A DNA stretch of 64,000 bases. Origin: Acetatifactor muris (GTDB taxonomy: Bacteria; Bacillota; Clostridia; Lachnospirales; Lachnospiraceae). The notes below the pieces were generated by a model. That model searched no databases, was not told the origin of the DNA, and worked only from the letters and a program-made list of their open reading frames with translations. Positions 7,409 through 15,563 of this stretch are shown piece by piece. Location of the stretch: NCBI RefSeq assembly GCF_024623325.1, contig NZ_JANJZD010000021.1, positions 1-64,000 of the forward strand, in the 5' to 3' direction. Every line of letters begins with the position of its first letter. The first letter of the stretch is position 1. The position numbers and the translations under genes are program-made.

Positions 7409-7647
7409 TCCTCAACCTTGTCAAGAATATATGATGTAAATTTACCCTCCACACTATCACTCGGGAAATCCTCTTCCAGTTCTTTACGTTCCTCCTCAAA
7501 ATTTTGCCGTACTTCTTCTTGTTCTTCGGGTGTCATGTCGTCCCAATTCTTGTTATTAGCATAAACACAGCCACTCATTGTTATAGCAATCATGCTAAAC
7601 ATAAGAATAATAAGAAACAACTTTGAAATCCTGCCTGTTCGCTCCAT
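7393..7647 (-). CDS. Small putative lipoprotein
   Basis: This is an 84-residue product with a lipoprotein signal: positively charged start (MERTGRISKL), hydrophobic core FLIILMFSMIAIT and lipobox MSGC, with Cys27 as the predicted lipidated residue. The mature part is short and very acidic (EEQEEVRQNFEEERKELEEDF). GGAGGAAAAATT precedes the ATG. It follows the XRE regulator by 11 bp and is probably in the same operon. The last codons may come from the recombination that joined it to the downstream remnant, because composition changes at its stop. Function unknown. Confidence 0.7.
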   Translation of the reverse strand: MERTGRISKLFLIILMFSMIAITMSGCVYANNKNWDDMTPEEQEEVRQNFEEERKELEEDFPSDSVEGKFTSYILDKVEEGIED

Positions 7648-7658
7648 AATTTTTCCTC

Positions 7659-8003
7659 CTAAATTCCTAATCGTGAAAGCAAGCCTAATGCAGTAATAAA
7701 TAGCACTGTAACTATTGCTGTTGCCGCTATTATGGCAATTATGCCTATTGCTTTTTTGTATTCTTGGCTCAATTCCTTCTTTTCCGGCACTGGAACAGAT
7801 ACTTTTTCAGTACCTAACAGAATATAATCTGCACTTACATGGTAAATTTCTGTTAGTTTAATGATATTGTCAATTTCCGGCTTTCCCTGTCCACTTTCCC
7901 ATTTGGAAATTGCCTGCCTGGAAAGTCCTAACATCTCGGCAACTTGCTCCTGTGAATAGCCTTCTTTCTTACGCAGCTCTTGGAGCCTTTCCGATATGTC
8001 CAT
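7659..8003 (-). CDS. XRE-family transcriptional regulator with C-terminal membrane segment
   Basis: This is a 114-residue protein. Residues 1-60 form a Cro/C1-type helix-turn-helix (ERLQELRKKEGYSQEQVAEM, then LGLSRQAISKWESGQGKPEI), which binds operator DNA. The C-terminus has one hydrophobic segment (AIGIIAIIAATAIVTVLFIT), so the regulator is probably tethered to the membrane. ATG 8001-8003 is chosen because a perfect GGAGGTGAT lies directly before it; upstream ATGs overlap this site. It likely controls itself and the small lipoprotein downstream. A 7 bp inverted repeat at 8080-8122 is a candidate operator. Confidence 0.88.
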   Translation of the reverse strand: MDISERLQELRKKEGYSQEQVAEMLGLSRQAISKWESGQGKPEIDNIIKLTEIYHVSADYILLGTEKVSVPVPEKKELSQEYKKAIGIIAIIAATAIVTVLFITALGLLSRLGI

Positions 8004-8079
8004 GTTCATCACCTCCATTTGCATATTTTCCATTATGTCCATGTTAATTACCTCCTTGTGAACATAATAGAATAATTTG

Positions 8080-8122
8080 TTAGTTGCATACCACCAACAG
8101 CTATTTAATTGGTGTCAACTAA
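8080..8122. promoter_or_regulatory. Inverted repeat, candidate operator of the XRE gene
   Basis: TTAGTTG at 8080-8086 is repeated in reverse as CAACTAA at 8116-8122. ACCA/TGGT extends both arms inward with one shift. On the minus strand a TTGACA motif overlaps the upstream arm, which would suit repression of the regulator gene. Binding is inferred only from position and symmetry. Confidence 0.4.
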
Positions 8123-8288
8123 TCGTTGCAGTTACGAAAATTTGCGTTGCATTAGGATTTATGGAACGAATTTTCTTGATGAATCCAGCCAGGTCTTCCT
8201 GGGACAGCTTCCATTCCTTTTGGGATGATGTCTTTCCCGTCTTGTGGCTGTATGTCTGATAGCTTTTTGCTATTCCTGCTATATCCAT
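8115..8288 (-). CDS. Possible 57-residue protein or gene remnant
   Basis: This frame starts MDIAGIAKSYQTYSHKTGKT and ends SQEDLAGFIKKIRSINPNAT with a few more residues. The N-terminus resembles the short starts (M-I-x-N/G...Y) of the four cargo proteins at 10,344-13,604, so it may be a shortened relative. There is no convincing ribosome site. Its stop codon lies inside the candidate operator of the XRE gene. I regard it as a decayed or very short accessory gene; no function can be given. Confidence 0.35.
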   Translation of the reverse strand: MDIAGIAKSYQTYSHKTGKTSSQKEWKLSQEDLAGFIKKIRSINPNATQIFVTATIS

Positions 8289-8367
8289 TTCGAATCTTGT
8301 TTGAGAAATTTACCATTATCACTTAGCCAAAAAACAGAAAAGAAACAATGCATTCTATATATTTTAC

Positions 8368-9366
8368 CTATTCTAAATATGATAAGATATATTTTGCTAT
8401 CTCCTCTGACACTTGATAATGTGTTATAGAATCTCCCCGATCACTATATTCACCCGGAATTATTTCCTCAATATAGTAATTACCATCGCTTTTATAAAGT
8501 ATCTGGGTATCCATTTCTTTTAACTCTTTTTCATTACTATGCCTTGATAACATAAATCTGACAATTTGGCATTCAACTTCTTCTGGATTTGGTGCATCAT
8601 CTGCATATTCCCACTGATCCAAAGCCAACCCGTTAAGATATTGCGCTATTTCAGAAATATCGTCTATTTCATTCAGCAACGTGTTTTTGTCTGCTCCGTA
8701 AAACTGTATCTTCTGCTCTTTAGAAGTCTTGCGTAGTTCCTCTTCTGTAAAGGATGTTTCACCTATATAATATCGGGCATTCTCTATATCATCTGTTTTT
8801 TCAATATCACTTTCAATATCACTATTTGGCACATAAAAATCAAGTCCCCACCCATCCAGTATATCCTTCGCTGTTATATTCTTATTTAGGTCTAAGTCTT
8901 CCGGCGCATTAAGAAACTGTCCCGCCTTTTCTGATATTCTGGCTATTGCTTCTATTTCCTGATTATAATCTCGTATAATATATTCACCTTTCTGTGAAAT
9001 ATAAAATTCTAAGGTACTCTTATTAACTAACTGTTTTCCATCCTGTAAAAATATAGGTTCATCAATTACCTCATATGATATATAGCTATATACCAGGTCT
9101 ATATCTTCAGGCAGCTGTTCCATATCATTCCAGGATTCAATATCCAGTTGTTTTACGAACCTTTCTATTTCTTTATTATTGTCAATGATACCAATCGTCT
9201 CACCAGAAGCTGTAATAATTTCAGTAAATTGTTTTTTTTCTTCATTGTTACTGAAATACGCTCCATCTGCATCTGAAACATTGCTTTTAGCTGTCTTATC
9301 CCCACAACCAACGAGACTAAACATACCTACTGTCAATATAAAGACTAACATGATACATTTTTTCAT
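8368..9366 (-). CDS. Putative lipoprotein of unknown function
   Basis: This is a 332-residue secreted protein. The N-terminus MKKCIMLVFILTVGMFSLVGCGDK is a classical lipoprotein signal with lipobox LVGC, so it should be anchored outside the cytoplasmic membrane. The rest is acidic and rich in Asp, Glu and Ile, with two related stretches (ERFVKQLDIESWNDMEQLPE and AQYLNGLALDQWEYADD). This suggests an internal duplication of an alpha/beta module. ATG 9364-9366 is chosen because GGAGAGGAAGT lies directly before it. It stands alone between the XRE unit and the VanZ-like gene. I do not recognise the family. Confidence 0.75.
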   Translation of the reverse strand: MKKCIMLVFILTVGMFSLVGCGDKTAKSNVSDADGAYFSNNEEKKQFTEIITASGETIGIIDNNKEIERFVKQLDIESWNDMEQLPEDIDLVYSYISYEVIDEPIFLQDGKQLVNKSTLEFYISQKGEYIIRDYNQEIEAIARISEKAGQFLNAPEDLDLNKNITAKDILDGWGLDFYVPNSDIESDIEKTDDIENARYYIGETSFTEEELRKTSKEQKIQFYGADKNTLLNEIDDISEIAQYLNGLALDQWEYADDAPNPEEVECQIVRFMLSRHSNEKELKEMDTQILYKSDGNYYIEEIIPGEYSDRGDSITHYQVSEEIAKYILSYLE

Positions 9367-9456
9367 ACTTCCTCTCCACCCTTTCATTTTATCAAAGCCA
9401 CTCCTGCTCCCCCGATTTTCCCAAAATCCATAACAGTTTTTACAATGCAGTATCGT

Positions 9457-9924
9457 TCATAGCCCTTTCTCTCTTACACAAAAACGTTTAATGACCAAAA
9501 ACATCAAATACCCGCAAACAATTCCTATCATATTAAGAATAATATCATCAACATCAAAAGTACCAAGTTTAGTAAGGAATTGAAAAATCTCTATTAACAG
9601 TATCGAAGCTAGGCCAGTAAAGAAAACACTTATCGTTGAACTGAATTTTTTGTATGCAATAGGCAAAAGAAAGCCAAACGGGATAAATGGAATTATATTT
9701 CCCAATAAGTTTTTTAATGCCCACCACTGGGTAATGTACTTGATCTGAGTGGACATACTCCTGAATGGAATAAGATTATAGTTTATTGAACCTTGCATTG
9801 AATAGGTACTAATCCTATCAGTTAATTCATAAAATGAACCTTTGAACTTAACAACGACAAAGACCAACAATAAGGCAATATACACCCACCAAATTATTTT
9901 TAGTATTTTGTCTTGTTTTCTCAT
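9457..9924 (-). CDS. VanZ-like membrane protein
   Basis: This is a 155-residue integral membrane protein with about four hydrophobic segments (IIWWVYIALLLVFVVVKF near residue 15, LGNIIPFIPFGFLLPIAY near 75, then VFFTGLASILLIEIFQFL and NMIGIVCGYLMFLVI). The pattern NLIPF...GNIIPFIPFGFLLP...EIFQF...FDVDDIILN is that of the VanZ family. VanZ gives low-level teicoplanin resistance in enterococci, but most family members have no proven role. ATG 9922-9924 is supported by GGGAGGTTCATA. It belongs to the cargo and could affect the cell envelope. Confidence 0.85.
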   Translation of the reverse strand: MRKQDKILKIIWWVYIALLLVFVVVKFKGSFYELTDRISTYSMQGSINYNLIPFRSMSTQIKYITQWWALKNLLGNIIPFIPFGFLLPIAYKKFSSTISVFFTGLASILLIEIFQFLTKLGTFDVDDIILNMIGIVCGYLMFLVIKRFCVREKGL

Positions 9925-9997
9925 TATGAACCTCCCATACATACATTTTGATTAACAAAATTTTCTGCTCCCCGATTCACCTATCTGCCTGAACGTT

Positions 9998-10034
9998 GGG
10001 GATGCCTGCCCTGCCTTGTCAGGCTGTGGCTTAT
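9998..10034. repeat. Direct repeat copy A flanking the 64-residue membrane gene
   Basis: GGGGATGCCTG...GTCAGGCTGTGGCTTAT occurs here and again at 10,314-10,344 with a 5-base difference in length. The similarity extends leftward through CTCCCCGAT. Confidence 0.6.
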
Positions 10035-10050
10035 TGGGGATATGCTACTG

Positions 10051-10245
10051 TTAGTCTTTTGCATACTGTGTTTTCATTTTCCCAAAAATCGCGCCTATCA
10101 CCGCTCCGAAAGCACTTCCCATGAAAAGAACAATTAACAAATGCTCAAGAAGTAAAATGCTAAACATTCCTCCAGCAAATGTTCCGTAAGCTATACCCCA
10201 GCCAACATAATAAGACACTTTATCTTTTTTGTTGCCTCTTTTCAT
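10051..10245 (-). CDS. Small membrane protein
   Basis: This is a 64-residue protein with two predicted membrane segments (YYVGWGIAYGTFAGGMFSIL and LLIVLFMGSAFGAVIGAIFG) and charged ends. The AAGGAGGCATT ribosome site is strong, so it is likely to be translated. It is flanked by two copies of a 31-37 bp direct repeat, which suggests that it was inserted or duplicated as a unit. I do not recognise the family. The glycine-rich second segment could support helix packing or oligomerisation, but this is speculation. Confidence 0.65.
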   Translation of the reverse strand: MKRGNKKDKVSYYVGWGIAYGTFAGGMFSILLLEHLLIVLFMGSAFGAVIGAIFGKMKTQYAKD

Positions 10246-10313
10246 AATGCCTCCTTCTCCAAAAACATGAAGCTACTCCCTCTCCCCAATTTCCCCGATC
10301 TGCCGGAAAACCG

Positions 10314-10344
10314 GGGATGCCTGTCCTGTCAGGCTGTGGCTTAT
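10314..10344. repeat. Direct repeat copy B flanking the 64-residue membrane gene
   Basis: GGGGATGCCTGTCCTGTCAG and then GCTGTGGCTTAT match copy A at 9998-10,034. The copy ends at the stop codon of the 319-residue gene. Confidence 0.6.
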
Positions 10345-11303
10345 CAGTTATTCAGATACCCCTGCTTTTCTTCTTCATCAGACCATATGCGGTCATACCA
10401 GCTGCCAATGTTGTTAAACACATCCTGCCATGTGGCGAACTTCTGCATTTCTTCAATGCTGCCCCTGTTGTTTTGCAGCCAAACGAAAACCGCCTTATAG
10501 GTATTTTCCGAAAACAGGACGCTCCAGTTGTTCTTATAATCTGTATTGTCATTATAGGACATCCCGTTAAAGCCCATAGAGACAATGCCATCCTTCGTAT
10601 GCGGCGCCAGCCCCTTTATCTCCAGATCAGCCCATATGTATGCGGCGTTCTTATCGTGGATCAGGTTGGGATATTTATTGAAGTAGGTCTCCGCAAGGGT
10701 CTCATACCTTTCCCTGTCTGCCTCGCTCTGCAAAAGGACTTTTCCCCAACGGCCTTCCTCGCCATCCCACACAAGATACTGTATGCCAGTGCCGGAATGG
10801 GTCTTTAATATGAAACCGGACAGTTCCTCCGTTTCCAGCGTTTCCACGCCCATGACATCCTGCAGGGCGTCTTTCAGCTCGCCGTCCAATACCATAGCAT
10901 CATAGCTCATGGTTCCATGCTCCGAGATCAGGAACTGCTTTCCTGTCTGGCTGTCCTGCCTGACCTTGATGTCAGAATAGTCAAAAGCGTCTATCCTTTC
11001 TCCCTGTTTATTGTAAATATCGAAACACCCCGCCTCGTTGTCCGGCACAATCCTGTAATTCTCGGATTCGTATGTTTCATAGGCAGGCTTCACATTGCGT
11101 ACCCCGGATGCCGCCGATGCACGGTACGCATCCAGCACCGAAGTCTGCCCCGCCGCCCTCATGCTGTTTCTGATGGGAGAACTGCTCCCTGCCGCATCTG
11201 CATCCGCCATCCTGCCCGCGAAGCCCGTTCCCGAACCATTCCTCTGTGCCTTTCCCATATCACGCCATGCGGGATATCCCGCCCCTATTCCGTTTATGCT
11301 CAT
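10344..11303 (-). CDS. Cargo protein of unknown function, 319 residues
   Basis: The product starts MSINGIGAGYPAWRDMG and is hydrophilic. The first 80 residues are rich in Ala, Ser and Gly and probably flexible. A compact region follows with ENYRIVPDNEAGCFDIYNKQ and a Trp-rich C-terminal part (WSVLFSENTYKAVFVWLQNN). No signal peptide or membrane segment is visible. Short N-termini of this kind recur in Lachnospiraceae proteins related to flagellar or secreted substrates, and three neighbouring genes have the same style. It lies at the end of the BlaI/BlaR1-type operon after a 189 bp gap with a hairpin. Function is not known. Confidence 0.7.
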   Translation of the reverse strand: MSINGIGAGYPAWRDMGKAQRNGSGTGFAGRMADADAAGSSSPIRNSMRAAGQTSVLDAYRASAASGVRNVKPAYETYESENYRIVPDNEAGCFDIYNKQGERIDAFDYSDIKVRQDSQTGKQFLISEHGTMSYDAMVLDGELKDALQDVMGVETLETEELSGFILKTHSGTGIQYLVWDGEEGRWGKVLLQSEADRERYETLAETYFNKYPNLIHDKNAAYIWADLEIKGLAPHTKDGIVSMGFNGMSYNDNTDYKNNWSVLFSENTYKAVFVWLQNNRGSIEEMQKFATWQDVFNNIGSWYDRIWSDEEEKQGYLNN

Positions 11304-11427
11304 GATTCAAATCCCCAATTATTTTTATTATTGCGGCCCCTCTGTCATTCAGCACCGCACCCTCTCCCTCGTAATAAGTCCGAGCGGTTCATTGCCTTAA
11401 ATACACTCCCCCTCGCCTCCGGGCAGA

Positions 11428-11459
11428 CCGCAGAGGCAAAGCCTTATGCGCCTCTGCGG
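11428..11459. repeat. Perfect 10 bp inverted repeat in an intergenic gap
   Basis: CCGCAGAGGC at 11,428-11,437 pairs with GCCTCTGCGG at 11,450-11,459. It lies in the 189 bp gap between two cargo genes. No T-run follows on the minus strand, so it is more likely an mRNA-stabilising or processing hairpin than a terminator. Confidence 0.6.
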
Positions 11460-11492
11460 AATAGGGTGTAAAAATTATATGTGTATATCCAA

Positions 11493-12275
11493 TTACGCCT
11501 CTTTATGAATGCCAAACATACCATTCAGCATGGATAACACTTTCTCCATGCTGCTTTCCTTGGAACCGGAAGTCTTGTAGGCATCCCTCCATTCCTGCGC
11601 CAGCCTTTTCATTTTCGTTCCGGCTGTTTCCGGGGCATCTCCATCTGTCTCCTGCGGCTTTTTAGAGACATTCGTGGAAAGCCCCTTCCCTCCCTCAGTT
11701 CTGAGCCTCTGAAACTCGCCCTCTATCATTTCTTTGGTATCCGCTCTGTCCGCTATCTTCTGGAATGCCCGGTCAAGCTCACTTAATTCTTCTTCCATTG
11801 TCATTTTACGGAAACCCGTTTCTGAATTTTCATCCTCCACATAACGCTCCCTTGTGCCGTTCTGGTAGCCCCGCACGATTTCATCATAAAGGTTGCCATA
11901 CGCCCTGACGGAATCCTCCATCTGGTCTGCAATGGCGTATGCGCTTCCTGTCCTCTGCCCTTTCAGCTTTTCCAATTCTCCGGCCAGTTCACCGCCATAG
12001 GCGTTTGCGGCCAGTGCGCTTGCCGTCTGTTTTGCCTGCCTTATAACGCTCTCCTTATTCCCTTTTGCAATAACTCTGCCCGATGTCCCTTTTTCACGGG
12101 TCTGTTTCCGATAGCTCTCAATGCCTTCCTGCGAAATGGAAACCTTCACCGCATTGTCCGCCTTCGGTTGCAGCGCATCCTTTTCCTTCTCCTGCGGACT
12201 GGCCACTCTGCTATTCTGATACCATCCGCTTGCTGCACCCGCCTGGCTTATATTTCCCTCTATATTTACTGACAT
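11493..12275 (-). CDS. Cargo protein of unknown function, 260 residues
   Basis: This hydrophilic protein starts MSVNIEGNISQAGAASGWYQ and is mainly helical by composition, with many Glu, Lys and Arg. The segment VKVSISQEGIESYRKQTREK resembles the linker and helix found in several Firmicutes proteins of the flagellar-substrate style. ATG 12,273-12,275 is selected because GGAGGATTTGAT lies directly upstream; an earlier in-frame ATG overlaps the previous gene. It is the third of four cargo genes behind the BlaI/BlaR1-type pair and is probably co-transcribed with them. It has no enzyme motif that I can see. Confidence 0.72.
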   Translation of the reverse strand: MSVNIEGNISQAGAASGWYQNSRVASPQEKEKDALQPKADNAVKVSISQEGIESYRKQTREKGTSGRVIAKGNKESVIRQAKQTASALAANAYGGELAGELEKLKGQRTGSAYAIADQMEDSVRAYGNLYDEIVRGYQNGTRERYVEDENSETGFRKMTMEEELSELDRAFQKIADRADTKEMIEGEFQRLRTEGGKGLSTNVSKKPQETDGDAPETAGTKMKRLAQEWRDAYKTSGSKESSMEKVLSMLNGMFGIHKEA

Positions 12276-12297
12276 ATCAAATCCTCCATTTCCAAAT

Positions 12298-12843
12298 TTA
12301 CGCCCTGAAATCCACTCCGCCGAGCGTCCCATCAAGCTGGTCTAAAATACTGGTGTCAAAAGCGTCCCCCGGTTTCCATCCCGGATTGTTCTGTTTTACC
12401 AATGCCTCCAAACGGCTTCCATAATCCCCTGCCATTCTGTCCAATGTCCACGAAGCAGAACTGCGCTGTTTTGAAGGAAGAGTGTTTAAATACTTATTGA
12501 TGACATCGTTTCTCCTGGTTCCTTCCGGTATGCTCTTTCCATTGGTGCTGATAAAATCCTGTTTTACCACCTCTGCCAGTTCTGCCTTTACTTCATCTGA
12601 CACAGACACAATTTTTTTCCAGTCACTTCTCCCCGATATACATCTGTCCGCCTGCTCTTTTGACATCCAGGGAATACCGTTCTCATCATAGTATAAATTG
12701 CTGTGCTTATGCTTTACCCCTCCGCTGATAGCAGCACCCATCTGGCTAGATGTACTTGTTTTATTTCCATTCTTCTGCGAAAACAGCCTGTTCATCAGGG
12801 AATATCCCGAAAACCATTTCATATTGTTACTGTTGATATTCAT
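12298..12843 (-). CDS. Cargo protein of unknown function, 181 residues
   Basis: The protein starts MNINSNNMKWFSGYSLMNRL and has no signal peptide. It contains DENGIPWMSKEQADRCISGR and a C-terminal region with SILDQLDGTLGGVDFRA. It is spaced 14 bp from the upstream gene and 22 bp from the downstream gene, so the set is one operon. The shared N-terminal style (short, Asn- and Ser-rich, starting M-x-I-N/T) across four neighbouring genes suggests common export or assembly. This is an inference from sequence style only. Confidence 0.7.
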   Translation of the reverse strand: MNINSNNMKWFSGYSLMNRLFSQKNGNKTSTSSQMGAAISGGVKHKHSNLYYDENGIPWMSKEQADRCISGRSDWKKIVSVSDEVKAELAEVVKQDFISTNGKSIPEGTRRNDVINKYLNTLPSKQRSSASWTLDRMAGDYGSRLEALVKQNNPGWKPGDAFDTSILDQLDGTLGGVDFRA

Positions 12844-12857
12844 ATCCTCGCCTCCTC

Positions 12858-13604
12858 TTATATCTTCAAATCCAGATTCGCACCAACCTGCGGCTGATCT
12901 TTCACAGTGGTTTTGCCCGCATCCTCTTCCTGGACAGCTTCGATAATTGTTTTCATATCTGTGTCATTCAGATAAATCGTGCCATCTTTGGAAGCAGACA
13001 TTTTTTCTTCTAAAAGCTGCTCTGCTTTATTCGGAGTTGCTGTTCCATCTTCCTGTCCAGTCCGCTTTTCTTCCAGTTTTTCCTGAAACTCTTTCTGTTT
13101 TTCTGCCGCTTTTTCTCTTGTTTTTTCAATATGTTTTTCAATATTCTCCCGCGATTTCTCACTAAGTTTTTTATAGAAGGTATTATCATGCTCATAATAG
13201 GCGATATGTGAGTAATTTCCATTTTCATCCACATACCAATGGCTAAATTTTGTTTTAGATCCCTTGGCTTTCATATACCCATCTACAAATTTCTGTGCAT
13301 TTTCAATATCCTTCAACCGCTGTGTATATTCCTTTGCCTTCTCCGGGTCATTCTGCATCTTCTCCAGCAATTTAGGGTTTACAGCCAGTGTATTGACTTT
13401 GTTATCTCTGGCCATTGACAGGCCGCTCCCAACCTCAAGCGTCATATACGGAACCTGCTTTTGCAATTTGCTTAAATAATCTGATGTGCTTTCCGTATTG
13501 TTAGTTTTAACCGGTTCCGATGTCTTCTCTGCCCTTTTCTTTGTGTTGTCCGCCATGCCCTGTGCCGCATAGCTGCTGTAATTGCTTGTAATCTCCATTG
13601 CCAT
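12858..13604 (-). CDS. DUF6033-like protein
   Basis: This 248-residue protein starts MAMEITSNYSSYAAQGMADN. It contains VNPKLLEKMQNDPEKAKEYT and, later, HWYVDENGNYSHIAYYEHD. That combination is what I know from DUF6033-type proteins of Firmicutes, whose function is undescribed. A long charged coiled coil (IEKHIEKTREKAAEKQKEFQ and beyond) lies in the C-terminal half. ATG 13,602-13,604 is supported by AGGAGGACAAAATT. It is the first of four cargo genes and begins 58 bp after the BlaR1-like gene, so it is probably under control of the same switch. Confidence 0.75.
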   Translation of the reverse strand: MAMEITSNYSSYAAQGMADNTKKRAEKTSEPVKTNNTESTSDYLSKLQKQVPYMTLEVGSGLSMARDNKVNTLAVNPKLLEKMQNDPEKAKEYTQRLKDIENAQKFVDGYMKAKGSKTKFSHWYVDENGNYSHIAYYEHDNTFYKKLSEKSRENIEKHIEKTREKAAEKQKEFQEKLEEKRTGQEDGTATPNKAEQLLEEKMSASKDGTIYLNDTDMKTIIEAVQEEDAGKTTVKDQPQVGANLDLKI

Positions 13605-13662
13605 AATTTTGTCCTCCTTGATATAAAATTTATTTGAAATCCATTTCGTTTCCATGCTACGC

Positions 13663-14907
13663 CTATAACAATTTAAGCAGTTCCATATACCAGCTATCCC
13701 GTATGCCTTCATAGGGAATCTGTACTATACTGCCTCTTGAACCTCTTTCATATATACAAGTTTCCGCTGCACCAGCTAAACCCGGCAGTTTATAAAATCC
13801 GCCAAAAACAATCCATATTTCTCCGTCTGCATCATTTTCTTCTAAAAAATTCTCAAAGGCATCTCGCTCAACATAAACATACCTGTCATCATATGAAATT
13901 ATTTCTCTAAGTTTTTCGGTATCGTAAGAAACTATTCCGGGTTCTCCGTCATAATTTCCAACCATGATATCTTTACTTTCATTGCACCGTGCATAGGAAT
14001 GGGTATGTACCGCCAGCAGCATAACCACAATTATCAGAGAAACTATGGCTACCATGCCCATGCACAGTTTTTTCCGGTATGGGCGGAAACCTGCAATCTC
14101 GCCCATCCGCCTTTTCATGTCTGCAAATTCCTTTTCCCCGGCATAGGTGACGGCGGGCGGCGTACCCTCTGTCCCAGAGCGCAGCAGTTTCAGGGTTTTC
14201 AGCAGCACCATGCCATATTCATGCGCCGGCTTCCCGCTGCTCTGTATGCACACCCTGTCGCAAATATCCTCCAAATCCGCCCGGAACTGTTTCTGGCAGA
14301 TTGTCAGCAACGGGTTCACCCATAAGAGGCACCGCAGGATATCCCATGCAAGCCCAAACCATAAATGCCCCAATCGGATATGCGTCCGCTCATGCTGTAC
14401 AACAGCTTTTAATTCATCCTGGCTGTAACTCCCCCATACCACTTTAGGAATGACAATCTTTGGTTTCAGCAGCCCAACTGTAAACGGCGTCACATTCATG
14501 TCTGTAATCCTGACCTGCATATTATCCAGAGAAATCTTTTCCATCCCGGCAACCGACTTCCGGAGGCGCAGCCGCTTTCCGAATATACAGACAGCAGCTA
14601 TAAGGATGCCCGCCATATAAATGCGGTCAGCCCACAGGCAGGTCATGGTTCCATGCGTTATCCGGCCTGTTATTCTCACCACTGCCTTATTCTCATAAAA
14701 CAGCTTCAACTTTCCAAGAAACGGGATGAGCAGGAAGGATGACCATAACAGCCCCCTTATGAATGTCCGTCTTGAAAAAAGCATCTTCCGGAGCAGCATC
14801 ACCAGTCCGAGCAGCAAAAAGGAAAAAGCCGCACACCGCACAAGCTGGGTGGCATAATATGCCGCACAGAAATCCAAAAGGCTGCCCCAGTCAGGCATGG
14901 GGTTCAC
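13663..14907 (-). CDS. M56-family membrane metallopeptidase (BlaR1/MecR1-like sensor)
   Basis: This 414-residue membrane protein has hydrophobic segments near residues 24-42, 52-66, 97-111 and 186-204, plus one near 286-305. The zinc protease motif HERTH is at 172-176, within ELKAVVQHERTHIRLGH, as in BlaR1 and MecR1. In that family ligand sensing activates the protease, which leads to cleavage of a BlaI-type repressor. Here the part after the last membrane segment is only about 100 residues, with no penicillin-binding (SxxK/SxN/KTG) domain, so it must sense something else. Its start overlaps the BlaI-like gene by 17 bp. Confidence 0.9.
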   Translation of the reverse strand: MNPMPDWGSLLDFCAAYYATQLVRCAAFSFLLLGLVMLLRKMLFSRRTFIRGLLWSSFLLIPFLGKLKLFYENKAVVRITGRITHGTMTCLWADRIYMAGILIAAVCIFGKRLRLRKSVAGMEKISLDNMQVRITDMNVTPFTVGLLKPKIVIPKVVWGSYSQDELKAVVQHERTHIRLGHLWFGLAWDILRCLLWVNPLLTICQKQFRADLEDICDRVCIQSSGKPAHEYGMVLLKTLKLLRSGTEGTPPAVTYAGEKEFADMKRRMGEIAGFRPYRKKLCMGMVAIVSLIIVVMLLAVHTHSYARCNESKDIMVGNYDGEPGIVSYDTEKLREIISYDDRYVYVERDAFENFLEENDADGEIWIVFGGFYKLPGLAGAAETCIYERGSRGSIVQIPYEGIRDSWYMELLKLL

Positions 14908-15316
14908 CCTCTTTATCCGTGGATTCTGTCCCCCGCTCCTTGCTTTTCTCCAGAATCTCCTCCAGCTCTTTTATCTGCTCATCCGTCAGTGCGAAGCTCT
15001 GCAAAAGCGCCGCCATTGCATTTGTCCCGCTGCCGGAAAAATAGCTGTCCACAAACTTCCTGCTTTTCTCCTTTACACATTCCTCCCTTGACCTCTGCAC
15101 ATAATAGTGGTAAACCCTTGAATCATGCTCATCCACCGTGTATCCGAGGATGTCCTTCTGGTTCAGGCGGTTCATCAGCACCCGCACCATCCTCATCGAC
15201 ATATCCACATTCCCCTGCATCCTCTTGTAGACCTCGGAGGATGTCAAAGGCTCCCCGCACGCCCACAGGACTTCCATGATCTGCCATTCACTCGGTGTAA
15301 TCTCTTCCTTTGCCAT
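14891..15316 (-). CDS. BlaI/MecI-family transcriptional repressor
   Basis: This 141-residue winged-helix protein starts MAKEEITPSEWQIMEVLWAC. The recognition region follows in SSEVYKRMQGNVDMSMRMVR, and the C-terminal helices include the region cleaved in family members. BlaI proteins bind as dimers to palindromes over their own promoter. A 9+9 bp palindrome lies exactly over the promoter here. The ribosome site is AAGGAAGG. The gene leads the operon that continues with the M56 protease and four cargo proteins. Confidence 0.92.
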   Translation of the reverse strand: MAKEEITPSEWQIMEVLWACGEPLTSSEVYKRMQGNVDMSMRMVRVLMNRLNQKDILGYTVDEHDSRVYHYYVQRSREECVKEKSRKFVDSYFSGSGTNAMAALLQSFALTDEQIKELEEILEKSKERGTESTDKEGEPHA

Positions 15317-15332
15317 ACCGCTTCCTTCCTTT

Positions 15333-15364
15333 CGATATATATTGTCAATTTATATATCGGTCAA
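15333..15364 (-). promoter_or_regulatory. Promoter with overlapping BlaI-type operator
   Basis: On the minus strand a -35 box TTGACC (15,359-15,364) is followed 17 bp later by a -10 box TATATA (15,336-15,341). The palindrome CGATATATA / TATATATCG (15,333-15,341 and 15,351-15,359, 9 bp spacer) covers the spacer and the -10 box. A repressor bound here would block the promoter. The predicted transcript has a very short leader before the ATG at 15,316. Confidence 0.7.
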
Positions 15365-15509
15365 TTACCGTTAATTATTAAGAGACGTTGACGTTTTTGC
15401 ATGATATAGGGGAAACGCAAACCGCCGTGTAAGCATATTACCTCTAAGTTCCCAACTTTCCAAGTGATTTCCATTATCAGGCCGCCCGGCCTGCCTGCGG
15501 AAAAGGCAG

Positions 15510-15555
15510 ACCGCCGCATATGGCGGGTGAAGTCCATAGTGCGGCGGTTTGTCTT
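15510..15555. terminator. Terminator-like hairpin after the metallophosphoesterase gene
   Basis: ACCGCCGC at 15,510-15,517 pairs with GCGGCGGT at 15,541-15,548. ATATGG and CCATAGT extend the stem inward imperfectly. On the plus strand TTGTCTTTT follows; on the minus strand CTGCCTTTT follows. It probably ends the transporter/metallophosphoesterase operon. Confidence 0.6.
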
Positions 15556-15563
15556 TTGTAGTA

